64,000 bases of DNA from Paenibacillus sp. FSL H7-0331 (GCF_001956045.1 NZ_MRTH01000011.1:124001-188000), one strand, 5' to 3'. Numbered from the stretch's first letter, positions 45,663 to 55,668 are shown. Program-made: numbers and translations. The notes: a model not told the origin generated them from the sequence alone.

Positions 45663-47765
45663 ATGGAAAATAGAGTACAAATGGATTTGGGCGGTCGTCC
45701 GTTCATCCTTGAAACAGGCCGATTGGCCAAACAGGCGAATGCTGCAGTAACCGTACGTTATGGGGATACCGTGGTATTATGTACAGTAACAGCATCAGCA
45801 GAACCTAAGGATTTGGATTTCTTTCCTTTAACGGTTAATTATGAGGAGCGTTTGTACGCAGTAGGTAAGATTCCAGGAGGCTTCATCAAAAGAGAAGGCC
45901 GTCCTAGTCAAAAAGCAATTTTGGCAAGCCGCTTGACGGATCGTCCGATTCGTCCTTTATTTCCTGAAGGCTTCCGTAATGATGTTCAAGTCGTTGCAAT
46001 CGTGATGAGTGTGGATCAGGAATGTTCACCAGAAATCGCTGCGATGATCGGTGTATCTGCATCATTAAGCATATCTGACGTTCCATTTAACGGACCTGTT
46101 GGCGGTGTTATTGTAGGCCGTGTCGGTGGTCAATTCGTGATTAATCCAACTTTGGAGCAAGCCGATAAGAGCGATGTGCATCTGGTTGTTGCAGGGACCA
46201 AGGATGCGATTATGATGGTTGAAGCGGGCGCAGACGAAGTGCCTGAAGAAGTTATGCTTGAAGCTATCATGTTCGGTCACGACGAAATCAAGAAAATCGT
46301 TGCCATTCAAGAACAGCTTGTTCAAGAAGTCGGTAAACCTAAAATGGAAGTTAAACTTCACCGCGTTGACGATGCTGTAAACAGCGAAGTTCGTGCTTTT
46401 GCACAAGCCAGACTGGTCGATGCTGTCAAAATTGCTGAGAAGCATGCTAGACAAGAAGCCATTGATTTGGTCAATGCGGATACGGTTGCTCATTTCAAAA
46501 TCGAATACGCAGAAACTCCAGAGAAGCTTGGTGATGTGAAAGAGACGTTATACGATATCGTAAAAGATGAAGTTCGTCGATTGATCACTCACGACAAGGT
46601 AAGACCGGATGGACGCGCTTTGGATGAAATTCGTCCTATCGAATGCGATATTAATTTACTGCCTCGTACCCATGGTTCCGGACTATTTACACGTGGACAA
46701 ACGCAGGCATTGAGTATTTGTACACTGGGTGCGCTTGGTGATGTGCAAATCCTGGACGGGCTGGATCTGGAAGAAACCAAACGCTTTATGCATCACTACA
46801 ACTTTCCTCCGTTCAGCGTGGGTGAAGCAAGACCACTTCGTCCTCCGGGCCGTCGTGAAATTGGACATGGTGCCTTGGGCGAACGTGCTTTGGAACCAAT
46901 TCTGCCATCAGAAACAGATTTCCCTTATACGATCCGTCTTGTGTCTGAGGTACTGGAATCGAACGGTTCAACCTCGCAAGCAAGTATTTGCGCAAGTACT
47001 TTAGCCATGATGGATGCAGGCGTTCCTATTAAAGCCCCTGTTGCCGGCGTAGCGATGGGCTTAATCAAGGATGGCGATCATTTCTCGATTTTGAGTGATA
47101 TTCAAGGGATGGAAGATCATCTTGGCGATATGGACTTTAAAGTTGCAGGAACAGCCAAGGGTGTTACAGCTTTGCAAATGGATATCAAAATTGACGGTAT
47201 TGACCGTGATATATTGAATCAAGCTTTAGAGCAAGCCAAAGTAGGTCGGATGCATATCCTTGGTAAAATGCTGGAGCGTATCCAACAGCCGAAGAAGCAG
47301 CTTTCCCAATATGCACCTAAAATTCTTACGATGTTTATCAATCCGGACAAAATCCGTGATGTTATTGGTGCTGGCGGTAAAATCATCAATAAAATCATTG
47401 AAGAAACAGGCGTAAAAATCGATATCGAACAAGATGGTCGTGTGTTCATTGCATCTTCTAATCAAGAGATGAATGACAAAGCGCGTGCTATTATTGAAGG
47501 TATTGTAAAAGAAGTTGTGATTGGTGAAATCTATCTGGGTACGGTTAAACGGGTAGAGAAGTTCGGTGCATTTGTAGAGATTTTGCCGGGCAAGGAAGGC
47601 TTGGTACATATTTCTCAGCTGTCTTCAGAGCGGGTTGCCAAAACAGAGGATGTTGTGGCCATTGGCGATACCATAACGGTAAAGGTTACTGAAATCGATC
47701 AGCAAGGCCGTATCAATCTATCTCGTAAAGCAGTATTAACGACAGAAGCACCTGCACAATCCTAA
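45663..47765 (+). CDS. pnp: Polyribonucleotide nucleotidyltransferase (PNPase)
   Basis: A 700-residue 3'-5' phosphorolytic exoribonuclease of the RNA degradosome. Two RNase PH-like domains ([20 protein letters not shown]; second core with [19 protein letters not shown] and [17 protein letters not shown]), a helical linker, a KH domain ([20 protein letters not shown]) and an S1 domain ([20 protein letters not shown]) are all intact. The catalytic acidic segment [20 protein letters not shown] is present. Confidence 0.98.
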   Translation: MENRVQMDLGGRPFILETGRLAKQANAAVTVRYGDTVVLCTVTASAEPKDLDFFPLTVNYEERLYAVGKIPGGFIKREGRPSQKAILASRLTDRPIRPLFPEGFRNDVQVVAIVMSVDQECSPEIAAMIGVSASLSISDVPFNGPVGGVIVGRVGGQFVINPTLEQADKSDVHLVVAGTKDAIMMVEAGADEVPEEVMLEAIMFGHDEIKKIVAIQEQLVQEVGKPKMEVKLHRVDDAVNSEVRAFAQARLVDAVKIAEKHARQEAIDLVNADTVAHFKIEYAETPEKLGDVKETLYDIVKDEVRRLITHDKVRPDGRALDEIRPIECDINLLPRTHGSGLFTRGQTQALSICTLGALGDVQILDGLDLEETKRFMHHYNFPPFSVGEARPLRPPGRREIGHGALGERALEPILPSETDFPYTIRLVSEVLESNGSTSQASICASTLAMMDAGVPIKAPVAGVAMGLIKDGDHFSILSDIQGMEDHLGDMDFKVAGTAKGVTALQMDIKIDGIDRDILNQALEQAKVGRMHILGKMLERIQQPKKQLSQYAPKILTMFINPDKIRDVIGAGGKIINKIIEETGVKIDIEQDGRVFIASSNQEMNDKARAIIEGIVKEVVIGEIYLGTVKRVEKFGAFVEILPGKEGLVHISQLSSERVAKTEDVVAIGDTITVKVTEIDQQGRINLSRKAVLTTEAPAQS

Positions 47766-47787
47766 GAGGCCGTAGGTAAGCAAGGAG

Positions 47788-47819
47788 AAGAGAGGCAGAT
47801 TCGTCTGTCTCTTTTTTTT
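47788..47819 (+). terminator. Terminator after pnp
   Basis: AGAGGCAGA (47791-47799) pairs with TCTGTCTCT (47804-47812) around a TTCG tetraloop, followed by a run of T to 47819. Confidence 0.9.
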
Positions 47820-47882
47820 GGTCTATTCTTGTCCCACCCTGCATATGTATCGGACAAACGATCTAATGATGGGAGCGGGTTC

Positions 47883-48920
47883 ATGGAACGTTTACAGGTT
47901 GTTATTCTCTGTGGATTGTTCGTAACAGCGACGCTGATGCTGTACAAATCCGACAGTATTGGTTCATTCGTTCAACACAGTAAACAGCAGTATACACATG
48001 CCTCCGCGGCTGATTCTAGCAGGAAAACAATCTCGTCTGTTGATGCGATGAAAGAGGTGCAGTCAAGCGGAGACCGGGACGAACTGCTGAAGCAAATTCA
48101 AGCCGAGGCGACCAAAAGAAATATCGCTCCTGTCGATGCCAGATTGGATCGGGTATGGAAGGCCATTCCAGGCTATAATGGTCTGGAGGTCGATGTGGAA
48201 AAATCTCTTGCACTCAATGAACAGCTACTATTCAGAAATCAGCTTCGTTTGGCTATGCGAGAGGTTGAACCCGCGGTTCAATTGGAGCATCTGGGTTCGC
48301 ATCCGGTTTATAAAGGCAATCCAATGAAACCGATGGTTTCGCTAATGATTAATGTTGCTTGGGGAAATGAATATTTGCCCAAAATGCTTAAGGTGCTGGA
48401 CGATGAACAGGTCCACGCAACCTTTTTCTTCGATGGAAGCTGGTTAAAGCAAAATATTCCTACTGCCCAGCTCATCAAAGAAAAGGGACATGAGCTATCC
48501 AATCATGCGTATTCCCATAAAGATATGAGCAAGCTTACCAGAGCCCAGGCCACAGCGGAAATCACCAAAACGGAACAACTGTTGAAGGAGCAACTGGGGG
48601 TAACAAATCGTTTGTTTGCACCGCCTTCAGGCGATTTTAATCAAGCGACGGTGGACATAGCGCGCGAGCTCAAGCTTACAACGATTTTGTGGACATTGGA
48701 TACCGTGGACTGGCAAAAACCGCAACCATCGTCAATTATTCGAAAAGTAGCAGCTCGTGTGGAACCGGGAGCTCTGATATTAATGCATCCAACCTACTCT
48801 TCGAGTGAAGCGCTGCAGGAAATCATCCGTACGATCAAACGCAAAAAAATGAAGCTCGGAACTGTAAGTGAGTTAATCTCAACAAAAAGGATTGACGAAG
48901 TTGAGTCTATTACCCAATAG
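47883..48920 (+). CDS. ylxY: Polysaccharide deacetylase family protein YlxY
   Basis: A 345-residue protein with an N-terminal signal anchor (residues 4-20) and a C-terminal NodB-type polysaccharide deacetylase domain (about 155-335: NVAWGNEYLPKMLKVLDDEQ, HATFFFDGSWL, HELSNHAYSHKDMSK, APPSGDFN, LWTLDTVDWQKP). The first metal-binding DD motif is replaced (LMINVAWGNE), as in B. subtilis YlxY, so activity is uncertain. The place after pnp and before mlpA matches YlxY, a sporulation-associated protein. ATG 47883 follows GGGAG at 47871-47875. Confidence 0.9.
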   Translation: MERLQVVILCGLFVTATLMLYKSDSIGSFVQHSKQQYTHASAADSSRKTISSVDAMKEVQSSGDRDELLKQIQAEATKRNIAPVDARLDRVWKAIPGYNGLEVDVEKSLALNEQLLFRNQLRLAMREVEPAVQLEHLGSHPVYKGNPMKPMVSLMINVAWGNEYLPKMLKVLDDEQVHATFFFDGSWLKQNIPTAQLIKEKGHELSNHAYSHKDMSKLTRAQATAEITKTEQLLKEQLGVTNRLFAPPSGDFNQATVDIARELKLTTILWTLDTVDWQKPQPSSIIRKVAARVEPGALILMHPTYSSSEALQEIIRTIKRKKMKLGTVSELISTKRIDEVESITQ

Positions 48921-48973
48921 TGGTAAGATCATAAAGTTACTAACCGAACATCTTTACAAGGAGGCTCCTTTTA

Positions 48974-50224
48974 TTGAATAAACATATTTTAAGCAATGGA
49001 CTGCGGCTTGTCGTGGAGCCTATCCCCACGTGCCGTTCTGTAGCCTTTGGGATTTGGGTCAAAACAGGCTCTCGAAACGAGCAGCAGCACCACAACGGAA
49101 TTTCCCATTTTATCGAGCACATGCTATTTAAGGGTACAGATAAGTATTCTGCCAAAGATATTGCAGAGCTGTTCGATGGCATAGGTGGCAATGTGAACGC
49201 TTTTACCTCAAAAGAATATACCTGTTATTATGCCAAAGTGTTGGATGAGCATCTGCCCATCGCAGTGGAAGCGCTAGCCGATATGTTCTTTCGGTCAACG
49301 TTTGATCCAACGGAGCTGGAAAAGGAAAAAAATGTAATATTTGAAGAAATCTCGATGTATGAAGACACACCTGACGATATGGTTCATGATCTAATTGCAA
49401 GTGCTGCTTATGAGGATCATTCGCTCGGTTACACGATTATTGGAACTGAGCAGAATTTGACGGCGATGAATTCGGATACCTTAAAGCAATATATGAAAAA
49501 TCAATATACGATTGAAAATACGGTTATTGCGATAGCAGGTAATATTGATGATTCGATTGTGCAGCTCATGGAGCAGCATTTTTCCGGCTTTCAGAACAAG
49601 GGTTCGGAAGTCTTATATACACCGCCAACCTTTCACAGTAATCTGAAATATCACGAGAAGAAAACGGAACAAAACCACATCTGCTTGTCTTTACCAGGTT
49701 TGTCTGCCAAGGATGATCGTGTGTATGCTATGGTGCTGCTGAACAATGCAATTGGTGGTGGTATGAGCTCCAGATTATTTCAAGAGATCAGAGAAAAACG
49801 CGGTATGGCGTATTCCGTCTATTCTTATCATACTTCTTACCAGGATGGTGGGATGTTCACGATTTATACCGGAACAGCACCTAAACAGACTGAAGATGTA
49901 TTGAAAGTGACGATGGAGCTGTTAAGCGAACTTAAGGACAAGGGACTGACGGCTGCCGAGCTCAGAAAAGGCAAGGAGCAAATGAAAGGAAGCTTGATCC
50001 TGAGTCTGGAGAGCACCAGCAGTCGCATGAATCGGTTAGGTAAAAACGAGCTGATGCTTGATCGTCATTATGATATGGATGAAATTATAGAGCGTATAGA
50101 AAGTGTACAGCTTGATCAGATTCAAGAGCTTACGCTGGAAATGCTAGCGACCCCGTTTGCACTTTCGATGGTTGGACAAACGGATAAAGTATTGGAAGGC
50201 TTCAGGAGGGATCAGCTTGTTTAA
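48974..50224 (+). CDS. mlpA: M16 zinc peptidase MlpA (YmxG)
   Basis: A 416-residue mitochondrial-processing-peptidase-like M16 protein. The zinc motif HFIEH (H45, E48, H49) is intact, with the downstream Glu in LEKEKNVIFEEISMYEDTPD and the M16 second-half motif REKRGMAYSVYSYHTSYQ. Probably cytoplasmic: no signal peptide. The start is TTG 48974 behind AAGGAGGC. B. subtilis MlpA affects extracellular protease production. It overlaps dut by 8 bases. Confidence 0.94.
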   Translation: MNKHILSNGLRLVVEPIPTCRSVAFGIWVKTGSRNEQQHHNGISHFIEHMLFKGTDKYSAKDIAELFDGIGGNVNAFTSKEYTCYYAKVLDEHLPIAVEALADMFFRSTFDPTELEKEKNVIFEEISMYEDTPDDMVHDLIASAAYEDHSLGYTIIGTEQNLTAMNSDTLKQYMKNQYTIENTVIAIAGNIDDSIVQLMEQHFSGFQNKGSEVLYTPPTFHSNLKYHEKKTEQNHICLSLPGLSAKDDRVYAMVLLNNAIGGGMSSRLFQEIREKRGMAYSVYSYHTSYQDGGMFTIYTGTAPKQTEDVLKVTMELLSELKDKGLTAAELRKGKEQMKGSLILSLESTSSRMNRLGKNELMLDRHYDMDEIIERIESVQLDQIQELTLEMLATPFALSMVGQTDKVLEGFRRDQLV

Positions 50225-50663
50225 TGTTCAATTGAAACGGCTGCCAGGTAACGAGGATGTACAGCTGCCACAAAAAATGTCGCTTTCAGCCAGCGGCTTT
50301 GATCTTTATGCAGCAGTAACATCCCCTGTAGAGATTGGGCCAGGTCAACGGATATTGATTCCTACAGGGTTGACTTTGGCCATGCCGCCCGAGCTCGAAG
50401 CGCAAATTCGTCCGCGCAGCGGCTTGGCTTTAAAGCACGGAATCACATGTTTAAACTCACCAGGAACGATTGATGCAGACTATCGCGGCGAGGTGAAGGT
50501 ACTGTTGATCAATCATGGATCAGAGACCTTTATCATTCAAAGAAACGAACGGATTGCTCAAATGGTATTCCAGATCGTGCCTTCTGTACAACTCATAGAA
50601 GTGGATATGCTTACAGACACAGAACGTGGTGCTGGTGGCTTTGGACATACAGGTACCCAATAA
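50217..50663 (+). CDS. dut: Deoxyuridine triphosphatase (dUTPase)
   Basis: Hydrolyses dUTP to dUMP, keeping uracil out of DNA. The 148-residue trimeric-type enzyme shows the motifs in order: SASGFDLYA (I), RPRSGLALKHGI (II), LNSPGTIDADYRGEVKVLL (III), QRNERIAQMV (IV) and RGAGGFGHTG (V). TTG at 50217 is set by CAGGAGGGA at 50203-50211, inside the mlpA 3' end. In B. subtilis the gene at this position is ymxH, not dut. Confidence 0.93.
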   Translation: MFNVQLKRLPGNEDVQLPQKMSLSASGFDLYAAVTSPVEIGPGQRILIPTGLTLAMPPELEAQIRPRSGLALKHGITCLNSPGTIDADYRGEVKVLLINHGSETFIIQRNERIAQMVFQIVPSVQLIEVDMLTDTERGAGGFGHTGTQ

Positions 50664-50676
50664 TTGTGAAACCATA

Positions 50677-50722
50677 AACACCTTTTTGCCTTGATGATTC
50701 ATCGGGCGAAAAGGTGTTTTTT
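50677..50722 (+). terminator. Terminator after dut
   Basis: AACACCTTTTTGCC (50677-50690) pairs with GGGCGAAAAGGTGTT (50704-50718), followed by TTTT to 50722. It separates the mlpA-dut unit from the sporulation genes dpaAB. Confidence 0.88.
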
Positions 50723-50732
50723 GCGTACAGTA

Positions 50733-50760
50733 ACCCATCATTAGGCCAGCGCATAAGATG
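50733..50760 (+). promoter_or_regulatory. Candidate sigma-K promoter of dpaA
   Basis: AC at 50733-50734, 17 bases, then CATAAGATG (50752-50760), one base off the sigma-K pattern CATANNNTA. Known dpaAB operons are sigma-K controlled in the mother cell. Confidence 0.4.
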
Positions 50761-50795
50761 AGTTAGCGACAGCGATTAGAAAGAGGTGAGAACGC

Positions 50796-51695
50796 ATGCT
50801 TACAGGAATTCAAGTGGCTTTGATCGGCGGTGACGCCAGGCAGCTTGAAGTCATAAATAAATGCACCGAGTTGGATGCTTCCGTTGTTCTAATCGGATTT
50901 GATAATTTACAAAACGTTTTCAGCGGAATTACCAAAGCAGAGCTGAGTCCCAAGGTACTGGAGACGATGGACGCGGTTATTTTGCCTGCTGTAGGCACCG
51001 ATGACAAGGGCTATGTCGAAAGTATATTTTCCACATCCGAGCTGCAGCTAACTGAGCAGCATATTCAGGCGCTGCCGAAGAATGCCAAAGTATTCACGGG
51101 TATGGCAAAGCCGTATTTGCGTAATTTGTGTGCGCAAGCCTCGATCCAGCTCATAGAGTTGTTCGACTTGAACGAGGTCGCCATTTACAACTCCATTCCA
51201 ACAGCTGAAGGCGCCATTATGATGGCGATTCAAAATACCGATTTTACGATTCACGGATCGGTTTCCATGGTGCTCGGTTTCGGAAGAACGGGGATCACAC
51301 TCGCCAGGACGCTGCATGGACTTGGCGCAAAAGTTAAGGTAGGTGTCAACAAACCAGAGTATTTTGCGAGAGCTTTAGAGATGGGATTTTTACCTTTTTA
51401 CACCCATGATTTGTACGCTCAGGTAGCTAATATTGACTTGCTTTTTAACACAATTCCGTCTATGATAGTCACAGCGCAAATTATTGCCAATATTCCACAT
51501 CGAGCTGTGATCATTGATTTGGCTTCCAAACCCGGGGGAACGGATTTTCGTTTTGCCGAGAAGAGAGGTATCAAAGCAATGCTCGCACCTGGACTCCCCG
51601 GAATTGTTGCACCGAAGACAGCCGGTCGCATCATTGCTGATACCTTGAGTCGTATGATTCTTGAGGATGCAGGACAAGGGAGGAAAGCGGAATGA
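50796..51695 (+). CDS. dpaA: Dipicolinate synthase subunit A
   Basis: With DpaB makes dipicolinic acid, the spore core chelator, from a lysine-pathway intermediate; acts in the mother cell. The 299-residue protein has an N-terminal DpaA domain (VALIGGDARQLEVINKC) and an NAD(P)-binding Rossmann domain (VLGFGRTGITLARTLHGLGA). The later segment DLASKPGGTDFRFAEKRGIK is family-typical. Ribosome binding site AGAGGTGAGA. Its end overlaps dpaB (ATGA, 51692-51695). Also called spoVFA. Confidence 0.96.
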   Translation: MLTGIQVALIGGDARQLEVINKCTELDASVVLIGFDNLQNVFSGITKAELSPKVLETMDAVILPAVGTDDKGYVESIFSTSELQLTEQHIQALPKNAKVFTGMAKPYLRNLCAQASIQLIELFDLNEVAIYNSIPTAEGAIMMAIQNTDFTIHGSVSMVLGFGRTGITLARTLHGLGAKVKVGVNKPEYFARALEMGFLPFYTHDLYAQVANIDLLFNTIPSMIVTAQIIANIPHRAVIIDLASKPGGTDFRFAEKRGIKAMLAPGLPGIVAPKTAGRIIADTLSRMILEDAGQGRKAE

Positions 51696-52285
51696 ATTGG
51701 CAAGGGAAAACGGTAGGCTTCGCTTTAACGGGGTCACATTGCACATTTGAAGAGGTCATGCCGCAAATCAGGCGGTTTGTTGATGCAGGTGCGCGGGTCA
51801 TTCCCATCGTTTCCTACACGATACTTACAACGGATACGCGATTTGGCAAGTCTGAAGATTGGCAGAAGCAGTTGAAAGAGATTACAGGTAATGATATCAT
51901 TACTTCAATTGTGGATGCTGAACCATTAGGACCTTCAAAGCTGCTGGATGTGCTTGTTATCGCTCCTTGCACGGGCAATACGACCAGCAAGCTAGCCAAT
52001 GCAATGACGGAAAGTCCTGTATTGATGGCCGCCAAAGCACAGATGCGCAATCTCAGACCGTTGGTATTGGCGATTTCCACCAATGATGGCTTAGGGCTCA
52101 ATGCCATGAATATTAGTAAATTGTTAATTACCAAAAACATATATTTTGTTCCATTCGGTCAGGATGCACCTGCCTTAAAGCCGAACTCGCTGGTAGCTCG
52201 TATGGATTTGATTATGGAAACCTGTGAGGATGCACTTCAAGGAAAGCAGCTTCAACCTATGGTGATTGAACGTTTTAATTATTAA
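51692..52285 (+). CDS. dpaB: Dipicolinate synthase subunit B
   Basis: A 197-residue flavoprotein-fold subunit of dipicolinate synthase (SpoVFB). Motifs: VGFALTGSHCTFEEVMPQIR, VLVIAPCTGNTTSKLANAM and LAISTNDGLGLNAMNISKLL. It is translationally coupled to dpaA and followed by asd-dapG-dapA, which make the substrate dihydrodipicolinate. Its presence with dpaA shows the organism makes endospores. Confidence 0.96.
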   Translation: MNWQGKTVGFALTGSHCTFEEVMPQIRRFVDAGARVIPIVSYTILTTDTRFGKSEDWQKQLKEITGNDIITSIVDAEPLGPSKLLDVLVIAPCTGNTTSKLANAMTESPVLMAAKAQMRNLRPLVLAISTNDGLGLNAMNISKLLITKNIYFVPFGQDAPALKPNSLVARMDLIMETCEDALQGKQLQPMVIERFNY

Positions 52286-52327
52286 TAATTAATTACTGCT
52301 TATTATGCACAGGGGAGAGACGAACAG

Positions 52328-53368
52328 ATGTCGAATCAGAAATTATTCAATGTTGCTGTTGTTGGAGCAACAGGTGCCGTAGGAGAGCAAATCCTTCGTT
52401 TGTTGGAAGAACGCAATTTCCCCATTCAAACTCTAAAGTTACTTTCTTCTCCACGTTCCGCTGGAATCAAACTTAATTTTAAAGGTAATCCTGTTGAAGT
52501 GGAAGTTGCCACACCGGACAGCTTCGAAGGTGTTGATATAGCATTATTCAGTGCTGGTGGAAGTGTCAGCCTGGATTTAATTCCAGAAGCGATTAAACGC
52601 GGTACGGTTTGTATTGATAATACGAGTGCTTATCGGATGGACGCAGAGACTCCACTTGTCGTTCCCGAAGTGAATATAGATAAGATCAGCGAGCATAAAG
52701 GTGTTATTGCCAATCCGAATTGCTCAACCATACAGATGGTAGTAGCTTTAAAGCCATTATATGATCGTTATGGGATTTCACGAATTATTGCATCGACATA
52801 TCAGGCTGTATCTGGTGCGGGTGCACTTGCTATTGAAGAAACACTTCGTCAAACTAAAGAAGTATTGGAAGGGAATGCGGTTGATCCAAAGATTTTACCG
52901 GCAGCTTCTTTACCTGTGAAACACCAAATTGCTTTTAATGCGATTCCGCAAATTGACAAATTTACGGAAAATGGCTTCACCTACGAAGAAATGAAAATGA
53001 TCAATGAAACAAAAAAAATTATGGGTGACGATACTTTGGAGGTTACAACAACCTGCGTTCGTATCCCTGTTATTTATGGTCATTCGGAATCCGTATATGT
53101 AGAGCTTAAGCAGGACTTTGATATTGAAGAAGTTAAGCAGCTGCTTGCTGACGCTCCTGGAATTGTATTAGTTGATAATCCGGCAGAACAGCAATATCCG
53201 TTAGCTACAGATGCAGCAGGAAAGCTGGATACTTTTGTGGGGCGCGTTCGTCGCGACTTAAGCAATCCACGTGCACTTAATATGTGGATTGTTTCCGACA
53301 ACCTGCTCAAAGGTGCTGCTTGGAATGCTGTGCAGATTGCTGAATATATTGCAATCGAACAAAACTAA
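52328..53368 (+). CDS. asd: Aspartate-semialdehyde dehydrogenase
   Basis: Reduces aspartyl phosphate to aspartate semialdehyde for lysine, DAP, threonine and methionine. In the 346-residue protein the NADP site is VVGATGAVGEQILRLLEE, catalytic C132 is in NPNCSTIQMVVAL, and the substrate segments SAYRMDAETPLVVPEVN and RVRRDLSNPRALNMW are present. Ribosome binding site AGGGGAGAG. Confidence 0.97.
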   Translation: MSNQKLFNVAVVGATGAVGEQILRLLEERNFPIQTLKLLSSPRSAGIKLNFKGNPVEVEVATPDSFEGVDIALFSAGGSVSLDLIPEAIKRGTVCIDNTSAYRMDAETPLVVPEVNIDKISEHKGVIANPNCSTIQMVVALKPLYDRYGISRIIASTYQAVSGAGALAIEETLRQTKEVLEGNAVDPKILPAASLPVKHQIAFNAIPQIDKFTENGFTYEEMKMINETKKIMGDDTLEVTTTCVRIPVIYGHSESVYVELKQDFDIEEVKQLLADAPGIVLVDNPAEQQYPLATDAAGKLDTFVGRVRRDLSNPRALNMWIVSDNLLKGAAWNAVQIAEYIAIEQN

Positions 53369-53375
53369 ATGTGAG

Positions 53376-53402
53376 ATGGCTTCTTAAGGGAAGCCTATTT
53401 TC
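53376..53402 (+). terminator. Weak hairpin after asd
   Basis: GGCTTC (53378-53383) pairs with GAAGCC (53390-53395), followed by TATTTT. Probably only partial termination before dapG. Confidence 0.45.
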
Positions 53403-53446
53403 ATATATAAATCTATAATTAAGTTTCCAACGGAAAAGGGGACCTC

Positions 53447-54664
53447 ATGAAAATTCTCGTGCAGAAATTCGGAGGCACGTCCCTTTCCAGCGTCGAAGCC
53501 AGAGCACACGTCATTGAACATATCCAGGATGCATTGAAACAACAATTCAAACTAGTAGTCGTTGTATCGGCGATGGGGAGAAAAGGCGAGCCCTATGCAA
53601 CAGATACTTTATTGGATTGGATCCATAATAACGGGAACCAGCTGCCTCCAAGAGAACAAGACATGCTGCTATGCTGTGGTGAACTTATTTCAGCTGCCAC
53701 TTTATGCAGCTTGTTGCGAGCACACCATATAGCGGCTACAGTTCTTACGGGTGCACAGGCAGGAATTATCACTAACGACAACTTCGGCAATGCGCAAATT
53801 GTGTCTATACAGCCAAGGCGAATCCTGGATTTGCTGGATCAGGGAAACGTTGTCATAGTGGCTGGCTTTCAAGGTCAAACCTCCAATCAGGACTTTACGA
53901 CTCTCGGACGAGGTGGTAGTGATACTTCGGCAACGGCACTCGGTGTAGCGCTTCATGCAGAGTTCATAGATATTTTTACCGATGTGGACGGGATTTTAAC
54001 AGCAGATCCAAGGATCGTTAAAGAAGCGCGTCCCTTGTCTCAGGTATCCTATATGGAAATATGTAATATGGCCCATAACGGTGCTAAAGTTATTCACCCA
54101 AGGGCAGTAGAAGTCGCCATGAGTGGCAATGTACCTGTCCGTGTTCGATCTACATTTAGTAAATCACTCGGGACACTGGTGACTCACCCTTCGGCAATTG
54201 TACCTGATACGGATTGTATTGGGGATCGAGTAATAACTGGAATTGCCAATTTCGCTAACCTCACACAAGTGCAGGTTTTTGCTGCGGAAGGCATTTATGA
54301 TTTACAGCTTACAGTCTTTAAAGCTATGGCCAAGCATCATATTAGTGTGGATTTCATCAATGTAAATCCATCTGGAGTTACTTACACCGTCTTTGACGAT
54401 GAGGCGACAAGAACCGAAGCCATCTTGGGCGAGCTGGGTTATCAGCCTGTATTAATGTCCAATTGTGCCAAGGTTTCAATCATTGGTGGAGGTATGAACG
54501 GTGTCCCAGGCATCATGGCACATATCGTTGAAGCTTTGACAGAGGAAGATATCCAAATTTTACAGTCAGCGGATTCCAATACGACGATATGGGTGCTCGT
54601 ACAAGGATCGGATATGGCGACGGCGATTCGTGCGCTGCACAAAAAATTTCAATTGCATCTATAA
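53447..54664 (+). CDS. dapG: Aspartokinase (DapG type)
   Basis: Phosphorylates aspartate at the head of the pathway. The 405-residue protein has the kinase domain with VQKFGGTSLSSVEARAHVIE, GRGGSDTSATALGVALHAEF and DIFTDVDGILTADPRIV, then two ACT-type regulatory domains (about 265-400). In B. subtilis DapG is the DAP-inhibited isozyme encoded at this same location. No lysine riboswitch was seen upstream. Confidence 0.95.
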   Translation: MKILVQKFGGTSLSSVEARAHVIEHIQDALKQQFKLVVVVSAMGRKGEPYATDTLLDWIHNNGNQLPPREQDMLLCCGELISAATLCSLLRAHHIAATVLTGAQAGIITNDNFGNAQIVSIQPRRILDLLDQGNVVIVAGFQGQTSNQDFTTLGRGGSDTSATALGVALHAEFIDIFTDVDGILTADPRIVKEARPLSQVSYMEICNMAHNGAKVIHPRAVEVAMSGNVPVRVRSTFSKSLGTLVTHPSAIVPDTDCIGDRVITGIANFANLTQVQVFAAEGIYDLQLTVFKAMAKHHISVDFINVNPSGVTYTVFDDEATRTEAILGELGYQPVLMSNCAKVSIIGGGMNGVPGIMAHIVEALTEEDIQILQSADSNTTIWVLVQGSDMATAIRALHKKFQLHL

Positions 54665-54685
54665 TAAACCTAGGAGGAGTTTGCC

Positions 54686-55561
54686 GTGGATTTCGGAAGA
54701 TTAATCGCAGCAATGGTTACACCCTTTGATTCCAACTTGCAAATCGATTGGACTCAAACTGGAATTTTAATTGATTATTTACTGGAAGAGCAAAGTAACG
54801 ACAGTTTGGTTATTAGTGGGACAACAGGTGAATCACCTACGTTAACGGAAGAGGAAAAGCTGGAGCTCTTTGCATTCGCTATCAAACGTGCCAATGGGCG
54901 CTGCAAGATCATTGCAGGAACAGGCAGCAACGATACAGCTCATTCCATTCATTTATCCCGGGAAGCCGAGAAGCTTGGAGTTGACGCGCTGTTACTGGTG
55001 GCTCCTTATTATAACCGTCCATCTCAGGAAGGCTTATATCAGCATTTTAAAGCCATTGCCGAGTCGGTTTCGATACCATGTATTTTGTACAATGTAGAAA
55101 GCAGAACAGGTGTTAATATTGATGCCGATACTACAATTCGACTATCGCAAATACCGAATATTGTAGCTACCAAAGATTGTGCAGATCTGGATCAGATCAC
55201 AAGAATTGTTAGTGGTGCAGCACCTGGATTTCTGGTATACAGTGGTGACGATACGATGGCATTACCCGTATTATCCGTTGGCGGACATGGCATTATTAGC
55301 GTAGCCAGTCATGTAGTTGGTAAAGAAATGAAAAGTATGATAAACTGTTACTTACAAGGCGATACTCGTGAAGCGGCAAAAGTTCATGCTAAGATACACC
55401 CCGTAATGAAGGGGTTATTTAATTGTCCTCACCGAGTTCCGAATCCTGCCCCCGTCAAATATGCTTTGAACAGCAAAGGTGTGGAGGTAGGCGGAGTACG
55501 TCTGCCATTATTGAACGCAACCGAAGAAGAAGGAAGATTCATTGACTCCTTGTTAAAATGA
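54686..55561 (+). CDS. dapA: 4-hydroxy-tetrahydrodipicolinate synthase
   Basis: Condenses pyruvate with aspartate semialdehyde, supplying both DAP/lysine and dipicolinate synthesis. In the 291-residue protein the Schiff-base lysine is K163 (NIVATKDCADLDQ), Tyr 135 is in LYNVESRTGVNID, and the GTTGESPTL loop is at 46-54. The start is GTG 54686 behind TAGGAGGAG. Confidence 0.97.
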   Translation: MDFGRLIAAMVTPFDSNLQIDWTQTGILIDYLLEEQSNDSLVISGTTGESPTLTEEEKLELFAFAIKRANGRCKIIAGTGSNDTAHSIHLSREAEKLGVDALLLVAPYYNRPSQEGLYQHFKAIAESVSIPCILYNVESRTGVNIDADTTIRLSQIPNIVATKDCADLDQITRIVSGAAPGFLVYSGDDTMALPVLSVGGHGIISVASHVVGKEMKSMINCYLQGDTREAAKVHAKIHPVMKGLFNCPHRVPNPAPVKYALNSKGVEVGGVRLPLLNATEEEGRFIDSLLK

Positions 55562-55572
55562 AATTCTTGAAA

Positions 55573-55606
55573 TCGGTGCTTTCTTTAAGCATCGGTTTTA
55601 TTTATT
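55573..55606 (+). terminator. Terminator after dapA
   Basis: CGGTGCTT (55574-55581) pairs with AAGCATCG (55587-55594; one G-T pair), followed by GTTTTATTTATTT. Confidence 0.7.
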
Positions 55607-55638
55607 TAGGCAATAATTGAGGATGCAAACGCGGTAGC

Positions 55639-55668
55639 TTGTATTTGTACTTTTTGTTCATGTATAAT
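55639..55668 (+). promoter_or_regulatory. Sigma-A promoter of the RNase J gene
   Basis: TTGTAT (55639-55644), 18-base spacer, TATAAT (55663-55668). A leader of about 80 bases would follow. Confidence 0.75.

Noticed and set aside
53369..53446. Possible lysine riboswitch before dapG
   Set aside because: The gap is about 78 bases, too short for the lysine aptamer, and no conserved lysine-box sequence is visible.
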